A stretch of 64,000 bases of DNA from Stutzerimonas kunmingensis (GTDB lineage: Bacteria; Pseudomonadota; Gammaproteobacteria; Pseudomonadales; Pseudomonadaceae). The translations under genes were made by a program, and so were the position numbers. The notes below the pieces were generated by a model. The model made no database searches. It had not been told where the DNA came from and was given only the letters and a program-made list of their open reading frames with translations. Below, in pieces: positions 24,016-36,353 of the stretch. The DNA lies in assembly GCF_021432085.1 (NCBI RefSeq), contig NZ_CP090366.1:1-64000 (forward strand), in the 5' to 3' direction. Each line of letters opens with the position of its first letter. Position 1 is the first letter of the stretch.

Positions 24016-25041
24016 ATGAGGAAATCACTACTCGCCCTGCTGCTGGTGGCCGTCGGCGGGCTCGCCCAGGCCGCGGTGCAGCTCAAGGACAACCATCCGG
24101 AGCGTTATACGGTGGTGAAGGGCGACACACTCTGGGACATTTCCGGCCGCTTCCTGCGCGAACCGTGGAAATGGCCGGAGCTGTGGCATGCCAACCCGCA
24201 GATTGCCAACCCTCATCTGATCTATCCCGGTGACACCCTGAGCCTGGTCTACGTCGACGGCCAGCCGCGTCTGGTGCTCGACCGCGGCGCCTCGCGCGGC
24301 ACCATCAAACTGTCGCCGACCGTTCGCACCACGCCGATGGCCGAAGCCATTCCGACCATTCCACTGGAAGCGATCAACAGCTTCCTGCTGAGCAACCGCA
24401 TCGTCGACACCGCCGAGCAGTTCCAGGGTGCGCCCTACATCGTCGCCGGCAACGCCGAGCGGGTGGTCAGCGGCGCGGGCGACCGCATCTACGGCCGCGG
24501 CAGCTTCGAAGAAGACATGCCGGCGTACGGCATCTTCCGCCAGGGCAAGACCTACGTCGATCCGGAAACCGGCGAATTTCTCGGTATCAACGCCGATGAC
24601 ATCGGCACCGTGGACATCGTCGAAGTCGAAGGCGATATCGCCACCATGCACCTGACCCGTACCACCCAGGAAGCCCGCATCGGCGATCGTCTGTTCCCCA
24701 GCGAGGAGCGTGCGGTCAACTCGACGTTCATGCCCAGCTCGCCTGAGACGGAGGTGGACGGTGTGATTCTCGATGTACCGCGCGGCGTTACCCAGATCGG
24801 CCAGTTTGACGTGGTCACCCTGAACAAGGGCGCTCGCGACGGTCTGAAGGACGGCAACGTGCTGGCAGTCTACAAGACCGGCGAAACCGTACGTGACCGC
24901 GTGACGGGTGAGAACGTGAAGATTCCGGACGAGCGTTCCGGCCTGCTGATGGTGTTCCGCACCTACGACAAGCTCAGCTACGGCCTGATACTGCAGGCCA
25001 CCCGCTCACTGGCGGTGAGCGACAAGGTCCGTAACCCCTGA
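24016..25041 (+). CDS. tsaP: LysM peptidoglycan-binding protein, TsaP-like
   Basis: Secreted 341-residue protein: signal peptide at 1-20 (ending AQAA), one LysM domain at about 32-80 (YTVVKGDTLWDISGRFL to YPGDTLSLVY), and a long C-terminal domain. Same position and layout as P. aeruginosa PA0020 (TsaP), which anchors the type IV pilus secretin PilQ to peptidoglycan. The ATG at 24016 is chosen because the signal peptide starts there and AAAGGG precedes it; an upstream in-frame ATG at 23986 would spoil the signal sequence. The pilus role is inferred from homology. Confidence 0.88.
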   Translation: MRKSLLALLLVAVGGLAQAAVQLKDNHPERYTVVKGDTLWDISGRFLREPWKWPELWHANPQIANPHLIYPGDTLSLVYVDGQPRLVLDRGASRGTIKLSPTVRTTPMAEAIPTIPLEAINSFLLSNRIVDTAEQFQGAPYIVAGNAERVVSGAGDRIYGRGSFEEDMPAYGIFRQGKTYVDPETGEFLGINADDIGTVDIVEVEGDIATMHLTRTTQEARIGDRLFPSEERAVNSTFMPSSPETEVDGVILDVPRGVTQIGQFDVVTLNKGARDGLKDGNVLAVYKTGETVRDRVTGENVKIPDERSGLLMVFRTYDKLSYGLILQATRSLAVSDKVRNP

Positions 25042-25049
25042 AACAAGAG

Positions 25050-25074
25050 AGCCCCGCGAATGCGGGGCTTTTTC
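25050..25074 (+). terminator. terminator after tsaP
   Basis: Stem AGCCCCGC / GCGGGGCT with GAAT loop and a TTTTT run, 9 bp after the tsaP stop. Confidence 0.9.
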
Positions 25075-25127
25075 ATGCTGCGACAGCACCGCACGGATGC
25101 GGTGCAAAGAGACAAGGAGTGTTTGCC

Positions 25128-26225
25128 ATGCCTGCCATTTCCCTTGCCGAGCTGGAAGCCCGGCTGCGTCTGCATCTATTGCCCGAACTCGGCCCACGCC
25201 GCCTGCGCAAGTTGCTGAGCGCCTTTCCCGATGCCGCATCGGCGTTGAGCGCGCCGGCCAGTGCCTGGCGGTCGCTGGGATTGCCGGCCAGTTGTGCCGA
25301 GCCACGACGCAGCGCCGACATCCGCGAGCGTGCCAGTGCCACCCTTGCCTGGCTGGAGCAGCCGGACCGGCATCTGCTCTGCTGGGACGACCCGAACTAC
25401 CCCGCCTTGCTGGCTGAACTGCCGGATGCGCCACCGCTACTGTTCATTTCCGGCGATCCCGGCTTGCTCGAGCGACCCCAGCTGGCGATGGTCGGCAGCC
25501 GCCGCGCCTCGCGCAATGGTCTGGACAATGCCCGAGCGTTCTCCCGCAGCCTGGCCGGTGCCGGCTTCGTCATCACCAGCGGGCTGGCATTGGGCATTGA
25601 TGGTGCCGCGCATCAGGGCGCGCTGGACGCCGGCGGCAAGACCGTCGCGGTGCTCGGTACCGGTCTCGAACGGCTATATCCGCAGCGTCACGTCGGCCTC
25701 GCCCAGCAGATCGTCGACGAAGGCGGTGCGCTGGTGTCCGAGCTGCCACTGGACTGCCCACCGCAGGCGAGCAACTTTCCGCGGCGCAATCGCATCATCA
25801 GCGGCCTGTCGCTGGGCGTGCTGGTGGTCGAGGCAAGCCCGTCGAGCGGTTCGCTGATCACCGCGCGACTCGCTGCCGAGCAGGGCCGCGAGGTCTACGC
25901 GATTCCCGGCTCGATCCATCATCCCGGCGCCCGAGGCTGCCATCAGCTGATTCGCCAGGGCGCGGCGCTGGTGGAGTCGGTCGAGGATGTGCTCGAAGCC
26001 CTGCGCGGCTGGCAGCGCGTCGACTTGCCCGACGGCGAAGGCCCGGCGCCGAAGCAGTCGGACAACCCCCTGCTGCGCGAGCTGCTGGCCGCCCCGCGCA
26101 GCAGTGAAGCACTGGCCATGGCGCTCGATCAGCCGCTGGGGCAGGTGCTGGCGCAGCTGACCGAACTGGAAGTCGACGGGCTGGTGGCCTGCGACAACGG
26201 CTTCTGGACGGCGATCTCGCGCTAG
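25128..26225 (+). CDS. dprA: DNA-processing protein DprA
   Basis: Loads RecA onto incoming single-stranded DNA during natural transformation. The 365-residue protein has a SAM-like N-terminal domain, the Rossmann core ([43 protein letters not shown]) and a C-terminal winged helix (about 300-360). The ATG at 25128 has AAGGAG eight bases upstream; an in-frame GTG nine bases earlier is less likely. P. stutzeri is known to be naturally transformable, which fits. Confidence 0.96.
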   Translation: MPAISLAELEARLRLHLLPELGPRRLRKLLSAFPDAASALSAPASAWRSLGLPASCAEPRRSADIRERASATLAWLEQPDRHLLCWDDPNYPALLAELPDAPPLLFISGDPGLLERPQLAMVGSRRASRNGLDNARAFSRSLAGAGFVITSGLALGIDGAAHQGALDAGGKTVAVLGTGLERLYPQRHVGLAQQIVDEGGALVSELPLDCPPQASNFPRRNRIISGLSLGVLVVEASPSSGSLITARLAAEQGREVYAIPGSIHHPGARGCHQLIRQGAALVESVEDVLEALRGWQRVDLPDGEGPAPKQSDNPLLRELLAAPRSSEALAMALDQPLGQVLAQLTELEVDGLVACDNGFWTAISR

Positions 26226-26401
26226 GCGGAGCTGAGTCGCACAGCAGACCTGTCGTGCGCCTGCCGATTCACGCCCTGTTGTTTGCGCGCTCGAAATGCG
26301 GAGGGTCTGTTGCAGGCTGTTGCGAATCGACCGCCCAGCCCCCTGCTCGACGGCAGATGCCTTGGGTAAACTGCCGGCTTTTCATTCAGGCAGAGGTCGG
26401 C

Positions 26402-29063
<2,662 letters not shown>

Positions 29064-29106
29064 CCGTCGATTGCTACCTGTATCCAACACCGCGCAAGGA
29101 TCACCC

Positions 29107-29919
29107 ATGGATCGCTACGGCGTCTTCGGCAACCCCATCGGCCACAGCAAATCACCGCAGATTCACGCCCTGTTCGCCGCGCAGACCGGCCATGTGCTTT
29201 GCTACGAGGCACTGCTGGCGCCGCTGGACGACTTTCCGGGGTTCGCCCGTACATTTTTCCGGGACGGTCAGGGCGCCAACGTCACCGTGCCGTTCAAGGA
29301 ACAGGCCTATGGGATGGCCGATCAACTCACCGAGCGCGCCCGCCGTGCCGGCGCGGTGAATACCCTGAAGAAGCTCGAAGACGGCCGCCTGCTCGGTGAC
29401 AACACCGACGGTGCCGGGCTGGTGAGCGATCTGCTGAACGCCGGTGTATCGCTGGCGGGCCAGCGCATTTTGCTGCTCGGCGCTGGCGGGGCCGTGCGTG
29501 GCGTACTCGAGCCGTTGCTGGCGCAAAAGCCCGCGGCGCTGATCATCGCCAACCGCACGCCGAGCAAGGCCGAACAGCTGGTGCAGGAATTCGCCGAACT
29601 GGGGCCGCTGTCCGCCAGCACCTTCGCCGATCTTGCCGAACCGGTTGACCTGATCATCAATGGCACCTCGGCCAGCCTCGGCGGCGAACTGCCACCGCTG
29701 GCCGATAGCCTGATCCGGCCAGGTCAGAGCTTCTGCTACGACATGATGTACGCCGCTAGGCCCACGGCGTTCTGCCAGTGGGCGGCAGCGCTGGGTGCGG
29801 ACACCCGGGACGGGCTCGGCATGCTGGTGGAGCAGGCGGCGGAGGCGTTCGAACTGTGGCGCGGCGTACGCCCGGACACGGCGCCGGTGCTCGCCGAACT
29901 GCGTCGGCAGCTTAGCTAG
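29107..29919 (+). CDS. aroE: shikimate dehydrogenase
   Basis: NADPH-dependent reduction of 3-dehydroshikimate to shikimate in the aromatic amino acid pathway. The 270-residue protein begins [20 protein letters not shown] (shikimate-binding SxS), with catalytic Lys in [15 protein letters not shown], and the NADP motif [13 protein letters not shown] at 29107 follows AAGGAT. Its stop overlaps the stop of the convergent next gene in CTAG. Confidence 0.97.
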   Translation: MDRYGVFGNPIGHSKSPQIHALFAAQTGHVLCYEALLAPLDDFPGFARTFFRDGQGANVTVPFKEQAYGMADQLTERARRAGAVNTLKKLEDGRLLGDNTDGAGLVSDLLNAGVSLAGQRILLLGAGGAVRGVLEPLLAQKPAALIIANRTPSKAEQLVQEFAELGPLSASTFADLAEPVDLIINGTSASLGGELPPLADSLIRPGQSFCYDMMYAARPTAFCQWAAALGADTRDGLGMLVEQAAEAFELWRGVRPDTAPVLAELRRQLS

Positions 29920-30527
29920 CCGCTGAAGTGAATGCGCTGATGAATGTGCTGGGGGGTTTCCAGTTCATCGACGATGCCGGCGGCGATGCGCTGCAGATCC
30001 CGATAGGGATTGGCGTCACCCTTGCCAGCCGCTTCGGCCAGCGCCTCGATGGTCAGCTGGTTACCGGCTGACGGCGCGTCTACCAGCGTCCAGCGCAGCG
30101 GATGGGCTATCAGCCGTTGCAGGGCAGCCTCGACCTCTGGCTGCAACTCGATTGCCGGAAAGTCGGCAACCAGCAGCAGGCGTTCGACCTTGGCGCGCTC
30201 CAGCCCGAGCAACAGCGCCTCCACTGCCTGGTAGAAATCGTGCTGGGGCGACTCCCCGGTAACCGTATCGGCACCCGGCAGACGCGGCGTCTGAAACAGA
30301 CAGACCACCGCATCCATCCCGGCCACGCTCTCGCTGACGCTCACTGCATCGAACGGATCGCCCGGCTTGGTCCGCAGACCTGGCCGGGCGGCTATCGAAT
30401 TGAGGTCGTCGAGCAATGCCACGGCCTCATGCTGGCGGCTGAGCAGCTCCACCAGCAGCGCGCTGCCAAGGTCGTCGTGAGCGCCGTAAAGGGCGAACTT
30501 CAACCGCGGCGTTTCGGCATTGAGCAT
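29916..30527 (-). CDS. NAD(P)-binding Rossmann-like protein
   Basis: 203-residue protein resembling the NAD(P)H-binding NmrA/YwnB group of short atypical dehydrogenases. The N-terminal Rossmann beta strand [21 protein letters not shown] has a degenerate glycine motif (GAHDDLG instead of GxxGxxG), so cofactor binding is uncertain. It has no signal peptide and no obvious catalytic residues. It lies 12 bp after the DUF883 gene in the same direction, so the two are probably co-transcribed. Confidence 0.7.
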   Translation of the reverse strand: MLNAETPRLKFALYGAHDDLGSALLVELLSRQHEAVALLDDLNSIAARPGLRTKPGDPFDAVSVSESVAGMDAVVCLFQTPRLPGADTVTGESPQHDFYQAVEALLLGLERAKVERLLLVADFPAIELQPEVEAALQRLIAHPLRWTLVDAPSAGNQLTIEALAEAAGKGDANPYRDLQRIAAGIVDELETPQHIHQRIHFSG

Positions 30528-30539
30528 GACGGCTGCCGA

Positions 30540-30848
30540 TCAGCGACGGGTGATCAGATAGCCGATCACGGCAAAGGCGCCCGCGGCCAGAGCCAGGGTA
30601 CCCAGCGGATGCTCCTTGGCGCATTCGCGCGCAGCACGGCTGGCTTCGCGGGTGCGTCGGGAGATATCGGCATAGTGCTCATCCCAGTCGTTGTCGTGCC
30701 AGAGTGACTCGGCACGCGAACGCAGTGCGCTCAGGCGCTTGCGCGAGTCGTGGGCGGCATCGTGCTTGAGCTCATCGAGCGCGCGCATCAGGCTGTCGAT
30801 CTCGTGTTGGACTTCTTCGCGGGTGGTGGCTTTGCTGAAACGGGACAT
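30540..30848 (-). CDS. DUF883 family (ElaB/YqjD-like) protein
   Basis: 102-residue protein with a long charged helical region (residues 5-75, many Arg and Glu heptad-like positions) and one C-terminal membrane helix ending GYLITRR, the layout of ElaB/YqjD. In E. coli these anchor ribosomes to the inner membrane in stationary phase. A strong GGGGAGG ribosome site precedes the ATG. Function here is inferred from the family only. Confidence 0.85.
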   Translation of the reverse strand: MSRFSKATTREEVQHEIDSLMRALDELKHDAAHDSRKRLSALRSRAESLWHDNDWDEHYADISRRTREASRAARECAKEHPLGTLALAAGAFAVIGYLITRR

Positions 30849-31082
30849 GGTGGGACCTCCCCTCGGTAAGTGTGGTTGTTTGACTCCGAAAACAGGCAGA
30901 GGTGCGGCCCGATCTTTGCGCGCAACATCGGCCGGATCGTCACGCGGCCGCTCTGGCGCTGCTCTTCCGACGAACCGCTCATCGGAAAGAGGCGAGCCTG
31001 CGGGCGATTCCCTATACTGGCGAAACGTCTACCACGTCGCATTCAGCGCATTTCGCCCTTCCATCGCGGGGAAACACCCATC

Positions 31083-32021
31083 GTGAACTTTCGTCGTACC
31101 CTCGCCAGTCTGCTGTTCGCCTGCCTGGCCTCGTTGCCGGCCATCCACGCCCAGGCCGCCAAGCCGGCCGTTCAGGAACTCGCCTCCGGCAGCGCCCTGC
31201 TGGTCGATCTGAAGACCAACGAAGTGCTCTACTCCAGCAATCCAGACATGGTGGTGCCGATCGCCTCGGTGACCAAACTGATGACCGCCATGGTCGTGCT
31301 GGACGCCAAGCTGCCTCTGGATCAGGCGCTGCCGGTGACCATCCGCGATGCCAGGGAGATGCAGGGCGTGTTCTCCCGCGTGCGTATCGGCAGCGAGATC
31401 AGCCGCCGCGAGATGCTGCTGCTGACCCTGATGTCTTCCGAGAACCGCGCCGCCGCCAGTCTTGCCCACCACTATCCGGGTGGCTACTCGGCCTTCATCC
31501 AGGCGATGAACGCCAAGGCGCGGGCGCTGGGCATGACCCGCACACATTATGTCGAGCCTACCGGGCTGTCCGAACGCAATGTCTCCAGTGCCAATGACCT
31601 GGTCAAGCTGATCCGCGCCAGCCGCCAGTACGCGCTGATACAGCAGTTCAGCACCACCGACGAGAAGACCGTCGCCTTCCGCAAACCCAACTACACCCTC
31701 GGCTTTCGCAACACCAACGCCCTGGTGCGCAAGAACAACTGGGACATCCAGTTGAGCAAGACCGGTTTCACCAATGCCGCCGGGCATTGCCTGGTGATGA
31801 GCACCACCATGAAACAGCGGCCGGTGGCGTTCGTGGTGCTCGATGCGTTCGGCAAGTACACCCATATGGCCGATGCCAACCGCCTCAAGAAGTGGCTGGA
31901 AACCGGCACCGTGACCCCGGTACCCGCCGCCGCGCTGGCCTACAAGCAGCAGAAGCAGGCCCAGCGCCAGCTGGCCGGCCAACCGGCGGACGCTGCCCAA
32001 GCGCTGCTGAAAACCCGCTGA
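31083..32021 (+). CDS. pbpG: D-alanyl-D-alanine endopeptidase (PBP7)
   Basis: Periplasmic penicillin-binding protein that cleaves peptide cross-links in peptidoglycan. The 312-residue precursor has a signal peptide (about 1-25, ending AQAA) and the three serine-peptidase motifs: SVTK (SxxK), SSEN (SxN) and KTGF (KTG). The start is GTG with GGGGAAA ahead. The frame is open upstream but that part has no signal-sequence character. Confidence 0.95.
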   Translation: MNFRRTLASLLFACLASLPAIHAQAAKPAVQELASGSALLVDLKTNEVLYSSNPDMVVPIASVTKLMTAMVVLDAKLPLDQALPVTIRDAREMQGVFSRVRIGSEISRREMLLLTLMSSENRAAASLAHHYPGGYSAFIQAMNAKARALGMTRTHYVEPTGLSERNVSSANDLVKLIRASRQYALIQQFSTTDEKTVAFRKPNYTLGFRNTNALVRKNNWDIQLSKTGFTNAAGHCLVMSTTMKQRPVAFVVLDAFGKYTHMADANRLKKWLETGTVTPVPAAALAYKQQKQAQRQLAGQPADAAQALLKTR

Positions 32022-32120
32022 GGTCTGCCGTTCGCTGCGTGACGATGGCGTCGCGCAGCGAACCTGACCGGCAGGCCTGACGATCAGCGAACATTCTTGA
32101 GTTTGCTCAACTCTTTTTGC

Positions 32121-32138
32121 TGAGAGTCGTTCCTATCA
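32121..32138 (+). promoter_or_regulatory. possible Fur box
   Basis: TGAGAGTCGTTCCTATCA, 37 bp ahead of the DUF2946 gene, is an imperfect inverted repeat resembling the Fur operator (TGAGAAT/ATTATCA half-sites). It would place the TonB receptor operon under iron control. Match judged by eye; moderate support only. Confidence 0.4.
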
Positions 32139-32175
32139 TGAACGCCATTCGCACCCGCGCCTGATCGGATCGTCG

Positions 32176-32568
32176 ATGACACGCCGCCGCCTTCCCGCCT
32201 GGCTCGCCAGCCTGGCCCTGCTGATCCATCTGCTGAGCATGCCGCTGTCGGGCCTGTTGCCGGCAGAGAGCAAGCGGCTGCTCGGCTGGAGCGGACATTG
32301 CCCGTTGATGCAGGCACAGCTGCAGCAGTCGCACGCACTGCACGGGTCGGCGGAGCATGGCGAGCATGAACCGGCAACCCATGGCGGGATGCCGCCGTGC
32401 TGCTGCTGCGCCGGCTCGATGGGCCTGGCAGCGCTGCCCGGCGCCGCACCGCTGCTACCGCAGGAAATTCGTGGCGGCCCGGTCCTCGCTGTCGAAGCAG
32501 GCGCCCATCGGCCGTCGCCACGGCAACAATGGCCGGCCCTCAATCCTCGCGCCTCCCCCCTCGCCTGA
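32176..32568 (+). CDS. DUF2946-like cysteine- and histidine-rich exported protein
   Basis: 130-residue protein with an N-terminal membrane helix or signal peptide (about 7-32) followed by GHCPLM, a His-rich stretch (SAEHGEHEPATHGG) and a PPCCCCAG cluster. This fits the DUF2946 family, usually encoded next to TonB-dependent receptors and copper genes. It may bind metal, but this is inferred from composition. It is first of a likely operon with the TonB receptor and PepSY protein. Confidence 0.75.
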   Translation: MTRRRLPAWLASLALLIHLLSMPLSGLLPAESKRLLGWSGHCPLMQAQLQQSHALHGSAEHGEHEPATHGGMPPCCCCAGSMGLAALPGAAPLLPQEIRGGPVLAVEAGAHRPSPRQQWPALNPRASPLA

Positions 32569-32688
32569 CGCCGCTGGCGTCACCCTTCGTTGCTTCGCCT
32601 GAACTGTCTGCACCGACCACGGTGGTGCTGGCGTTTGCCTGCGGCTATTCGCCGTGCGGCCCTGTCTGTTGCACAAGGAACATGTGAG

Positions 32689-34737
32689 ATGCTCGATCAT
32701 CCTGCGCACCCTTCGCGGCGCTCTGCGCTGCCACGTCTTGTTATCGCGGCCCTGGCCGCTGCCTATCTGCCGGCAAGCCTTGCCGATACCGCCGCCTCCG
32801 CGCTGTCGCTGGGCAGCAGCACCGTCACCGCCACCCAGTCGGGTGGTGGTCTGTCGACCAGCAGCGTGATCAGCTCGGTCGATCTGCTCGGCGGCGACAT
32901 TCTCGAACAGCAACCGGTGCTCTACAGCTGGGAGCTGTTTCGTCGCGCGCCGGGAGTGATGCTCACCGAGTTCGGCCAGGGCACCAGCTCCGGCAAGCTG
33001 TCCTTTCGTGGCTTCAACGGCGAGGGCGAGGTCAATGCGGTCAAGCTGCTGATCGACGGCATCCCGAGCAACAGCAACGACGGCAACATGCCCTATCTGG
33101 ACATGCTGTTTCCGCTGGAGATCGACGGCATCGAGGTGGTGCGTGGCACCAACGATCCGCGCTACGGCCTGTACAACATCGCCGGCAACGTCGCCGTGCA
33201 GTCGCGCATCGGCGGTGACTACGGCAAGGCGCGGCTGCGCTACGGCAGCTACGACACCCAGGAGCTGCAGCTGGCCAAGGGCATCGAAAGCGGCAACTGG
33301 ACGCAGAACTACTTCATCGGTCAGCAGAAGAGCGATGGCTACCGCGACCATGCCGGCAGCGAGCGCACCAGCCTGTCCGGCAAATGGTTCTACACGCCGG
33401 ACGCCGGCAACTGGCGCCTTGGCCTGATCGCCCGGCATTACGAGGCCGAGGCCGACGAGCCGGGTTACCTGTCCCGCGAGGACGCGCGGCACTCGCCCCG
33501 TCAGTCCTACGCGCTGTCATCCAGCGACATGGGCGAGCGGCGCATGAATCAGCTCAGCCTGCATCTGGACAGCCAGCTGGCCAGCGATCTCAGCTGGGCG
33601 ACCAAGGTCTGGCTCAACACCCTGGACGACGACCGCTGGGTGCGTTTCTCGCAATCGGCGCCACAGCAGCGGCGTACCAGTGAGGAAAAGCACTACGGCG
33701 CCCGCACCTCGCTGACCTATCGCCCGGACGTGTCCTGGCTGCATGACCTGGCCATTGAAGGCGGGCTCGACACCGAGCAGCAGCGCAACCGCAGCGAGCG
33801 CTACACCACCGTCGAGCGCCATGCCGTGACCCAGACCCGCGACCAGCGCTTCGACTACGACAGCTACGGCGCCTACCTGCAGGCGGTGATCCAGCCGGTC
33901 GAGTCGCTGAAGATCATCCCGGCGTTTCGCGTCGACCGCATCGAGGGCGACTTCACCGATGAGCTGAGCGGCAACGATTACGCGATCAACGACTACGGCA
34001 GCATCGAGCAGCCGAAGATCAGCCTGATCTACACCCCCATTGAGCAGCTGAGCCTGTATGGCAACTGGGGCCGGACCTTCCAGATCGGCACCGGCGCGGC
34101 CGCCTACAAGGTGCCGCCACGCACCAGCGATCTCTCGCCGTCGATCAACGATGGCTGGGAAGCCGGCATCAAGTTCAGCCCGGCGCACTGGATCGACGGC
34201 CGCATCGCCTACTGGGAGCAGGTGGCCACGGACGAGGTGCGGCGTCGGCTCAACGACCCCAGCGGTGAATCGGAGAACCTCGGGCAGACTCGCCGCTGGG
34301 GCTACGACGCCCAGCTCAACCTCTACCCCGCCAGCGATCTGAATCTGTGGCTGGCGCACTCCTGGCAGTTCTCCGAAATCGAGAAGGCCGACCCGAGCCT
34401 GCCGGCCAGTCAGGGCCAGCAGATCGACCACGTGCCGCAGCGGCTGTACTCGGCCGGCAGCAGCTACCAAGCGACGCCGGACCTGCAGCTCAGCGCCTGG
34501 CTCAACGGCCAGACCGACTACTACCTCGAACGCGAGAACACCCAGGGCAAGTACGGCGGCTACGTGCTGTTCAACCTGGGCGCCAGCTATCAGCTGACCG
34601 AGCAGCTGGCCGTCGACCTGCAGCTGAAGAACCTTACCGACCGCTATTACGAGTACGTCTGGTTCGACGGCGCGCAAACCCTGCATGCGCCGGGTGATGG
34701 CCGCGCGCTGTATGCGGCCGTGACCCTGGACTTCTGA
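32689..34737 (+). CDS. TonB-dependent outer-membrane receptor
   Basis: 682-residue beta-barrel receptor with an unusually basic signal peptide (about 1-32), a plug domain (about 45-165, with LSFRGFNGEGEVNAVKLLIDGIPSN and IEVVRGTNDPRYG) and a barrel ending in the typical C-terminal aromatic Phe (VTLDF). Ligand unknown: a siderophore or metal chelate is most likely, since it lies between a DUF2946 gene and a PepSY reductase-like gene and a possible Fur box lies upstream. Five bases separate it from the next gene. Confidence 0.93.
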   Translation: MLDHPAHPSRRSALPRLVIAALAAAYLPASLADTAASALSLGSSTVTATQSGGGLSTSSVISSVDLLGGDILEQQPVLYSWELFRRAPGVMLTEFGQGTSSGKLSFRGFNGEGEVNAVKLLIDGIPSNSNDGNMPYLDMLFPLEIDGIEVVRGTNDPRYGLYNIAGNVAVQSRIGGDYGKARLRYGSYDTQELQLAKGIESGNWTQNYFIGQQKSDGYRDHAGSERTSLSGKWFYTPDAGNWRLGLIARHYEAEADEPGYLSREDARHSPRQSYALSSSDMGERRMNQLSLHLDSQLASDLSWATKVWLNTLDDDRWVRFSQSAPQQRRTSEEKHYGARTSLTYRPDVSWLHDLAIEGGLDTEQQRNRSERYTTVERHAVTQTRDQRFDYDSYGAYLQAVIQPVESLKIIPAFRVDRIEGDFTDELSGNDYAINDYGSIEQPKISLIYTPIEQLSLYGNWGRTFQIGTGAAAYKVPPRTSDLSPSINDGWEAGIKFSPAHWIDGRIAYWEQVATDEVRRRLNDPSGESENLGQTRRWGYDAQLNLYPASDLNLWLAHSWQFSEIEKADPSLPASQGQQIDHVPQRLYSAGSSYQATPDLQLSAWLNGQTDYYLERENTQGKYGGYVLFNLGASYQLTEQLAVDLQLKNLTDRYYEYVWFDGAQTLHAPGDGRALYAAVTLDF

Positions 34738-34742
34738 CTGGC

Positions 34743-36296
34743 ATGAAACGCTATCTGTACCTCGCACACCGCTGGCTGGGCATCGGGCTCGGTCTGTTCG
34801 TCCTGCTCTGGATCGTCAGCGGCGTGGTGATGCTCTTCGTCGGCTACCCCAAGCTGACGCCAGAGGAGCACCTGTCACGCCTGCAGCCGCTAAGTGCCGA
34901 TTGCTGCGTCGCACCAGGCGCAGCGCTTGCCGCCAGCGCAGACCCGCGCACGCCGCTCAGCCTGCGTCTGACCGGTGCCGGTGGCTCGCCGCGCTACCTG
35001 CTGGACTACGGCGACGGCCCGCTGCTGGCGGTGGACGCGCGCAGCGGTCGGCGCATCGAGCGCATCGGCCCTGCCGAGGCGCTGGCCAGCGCGGGGCAGT
35101 TCGCCGGTGCCGGGGTGCACTTGCTCGACCAGGTCGAGGAGGATGCCTGGACGCGCAACCACGCCCTGGCTCGCGAGCGACCGCTGTATCGCGTACAGGC
35201 GGACGATGCGGAAGGGCATCTGCTGTACGTCTCCAGCCATACCGGGCTGGTGGTGCGCGACGCCACCGCCCACGAGCGCGCCTGGAACCTGCTGGGCGCC
35301 TGGCTGCACTGGATCTACCCGTTGCGTGAAGTCATGCCGAAGGCGATCTGGTCGGTGGCGCTGGTCTACGGTGCGCTGCTGGCCGCGGTGCTGGTGCTGC
35401 TGGGCATGGCGATCGGGCTGCTGCGCTGGCGCTTCGCCGGTCGCTACCGCAACGGCTCGCACTCGCCCTACCCGGCTGGCGCTGGCCGCGTGCACCACGT
35501 TGGCGGGATGCTGGTCGGCGTGGCGATGCTGGTCTGGCTGGTCAGCGGCATCCTGTCGATGGAGCCCTGGGGGCTGTTCGAGAAACGTTCGACCGTCGAT
35601 GCCGCCGCGCTAAGAAAGGCGCCGCTAAATGCCGAGGCGCTGGATTCGGATCTGGCCTCCGCGCTGGCCCGATTCCGCCAGGCTGGTATCGAACCGGTGG
35701 AGCTGCAGTGGCAGGTGCTCGGCGATCAGCACTATCTGCTCGGTATCGATGCCGGGGGTGAAACACGCATTCTGCTCGCCACCCATTCCGAGCCGGCACA
35801 GGATCGCCTTGAGCGCGCCCTGCTGGAACGCGAGGTCCGCCAGGCCTGGCCGGAGCAGTCGCTGCATTTCGACTGGCTGGAACACGAGGATTTCCACTAC
35901 TACGCCCGCAGCGAACCGAGCCTCTACAGCCATCTGCCGCGCCGCTTGCCGCTGCTACGGGTGCGTTTCGACGATCCGGCCGCGACCTGGCTGCACATCG
36001 ATCCTTACAGCGGCGCCCTTATCGAACAGCTCGACCAGCGCCGGCGTGCCGTGCGCTGGGTGTTCAAGCTGCTGCACAGCTGGGACTGGCTGCCCTTGCT
36101 GCAACGGCCGCTGCTGCGTGACGGCCTGCTGCTGGCATTCAGCGCCGGCATGCTGGTGATCGCCGTCAGTGGCGTGCTGCTGGGCTGGCGCCGCCTGCGT
36201 GGTCGGCCACGGCGCGTCAGGCCACGGGCCGCGCCGGATGCCCGGTCGTCGCGGCTGGTCGGGACAACTTCGGCGGACGATTCGATGCAACGATGA
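34743..36296 (+). CDS. PepSY-associated transmembrane protein
   Basis: 517-residue inner-membrane protein with four or more transmembrane helices (about 12-35, 200-225, 255-275 and 460-485) and periplasmic PepSY domains between them, and a basic cytoplasmic tail. Paired histidines near helices (HRWLGI at 10-15, HHVGG, LLHSWDW) are typical of the family and may bind heme. Such proteins accompany siderophore receptors and are thought to reduce or release periplasmic iron. Function inferred from the family. Confidence 0.88.
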   Translation: MKRYLYLAHRWLGIGLGLFVLLWIVSGVVMLFVGYPKLTPEEHLSRLQPLSADCCVAPGAALAASADPRTPLSLRLTGAGGSPRYLLDYGDGPLLAVDARSGRRIERIGPAEALASAGQFAGAGVHLLDQVEEDAWTRNHALARERPLYRVQADDAEGHLLYVSSHTGLVVRDATAHERAWNLLGAWLHWIYPLREVMPKAIWSVALVYGALLAAVLVLLGMAIGLLRWRFAGRYRNGSHSPYPAGAGRVHHVGGMLVGVAMLVWLVSGILSMEPWGLFEKRSTVDAAALRKAPLNAEALDSDLASALARFRQAGIEPVELQWQVLGDQHYLLGIDAGGETRILLATHSEPAQDRLERALLEREVRQAWPEQSLHFDWLEHEDFHYYARSEPSLYSHLPRRLPLLRVRFDDPAATWLHIDPYSGALIEQLDQRRRAVRWVFKLLHSWDWLPLLQRPLLRDGLLLAFSAGMLVIAVSGVLLGWRRLRGRPRRVRPRAAPDARSSRLVGTTSADDSMQR

Positions 36297-36353
36297 CGGA
36301 ACACCCGACTCAAACGACTACATTTCCCTTAGCACAGCGGGAACCGACGTCGA

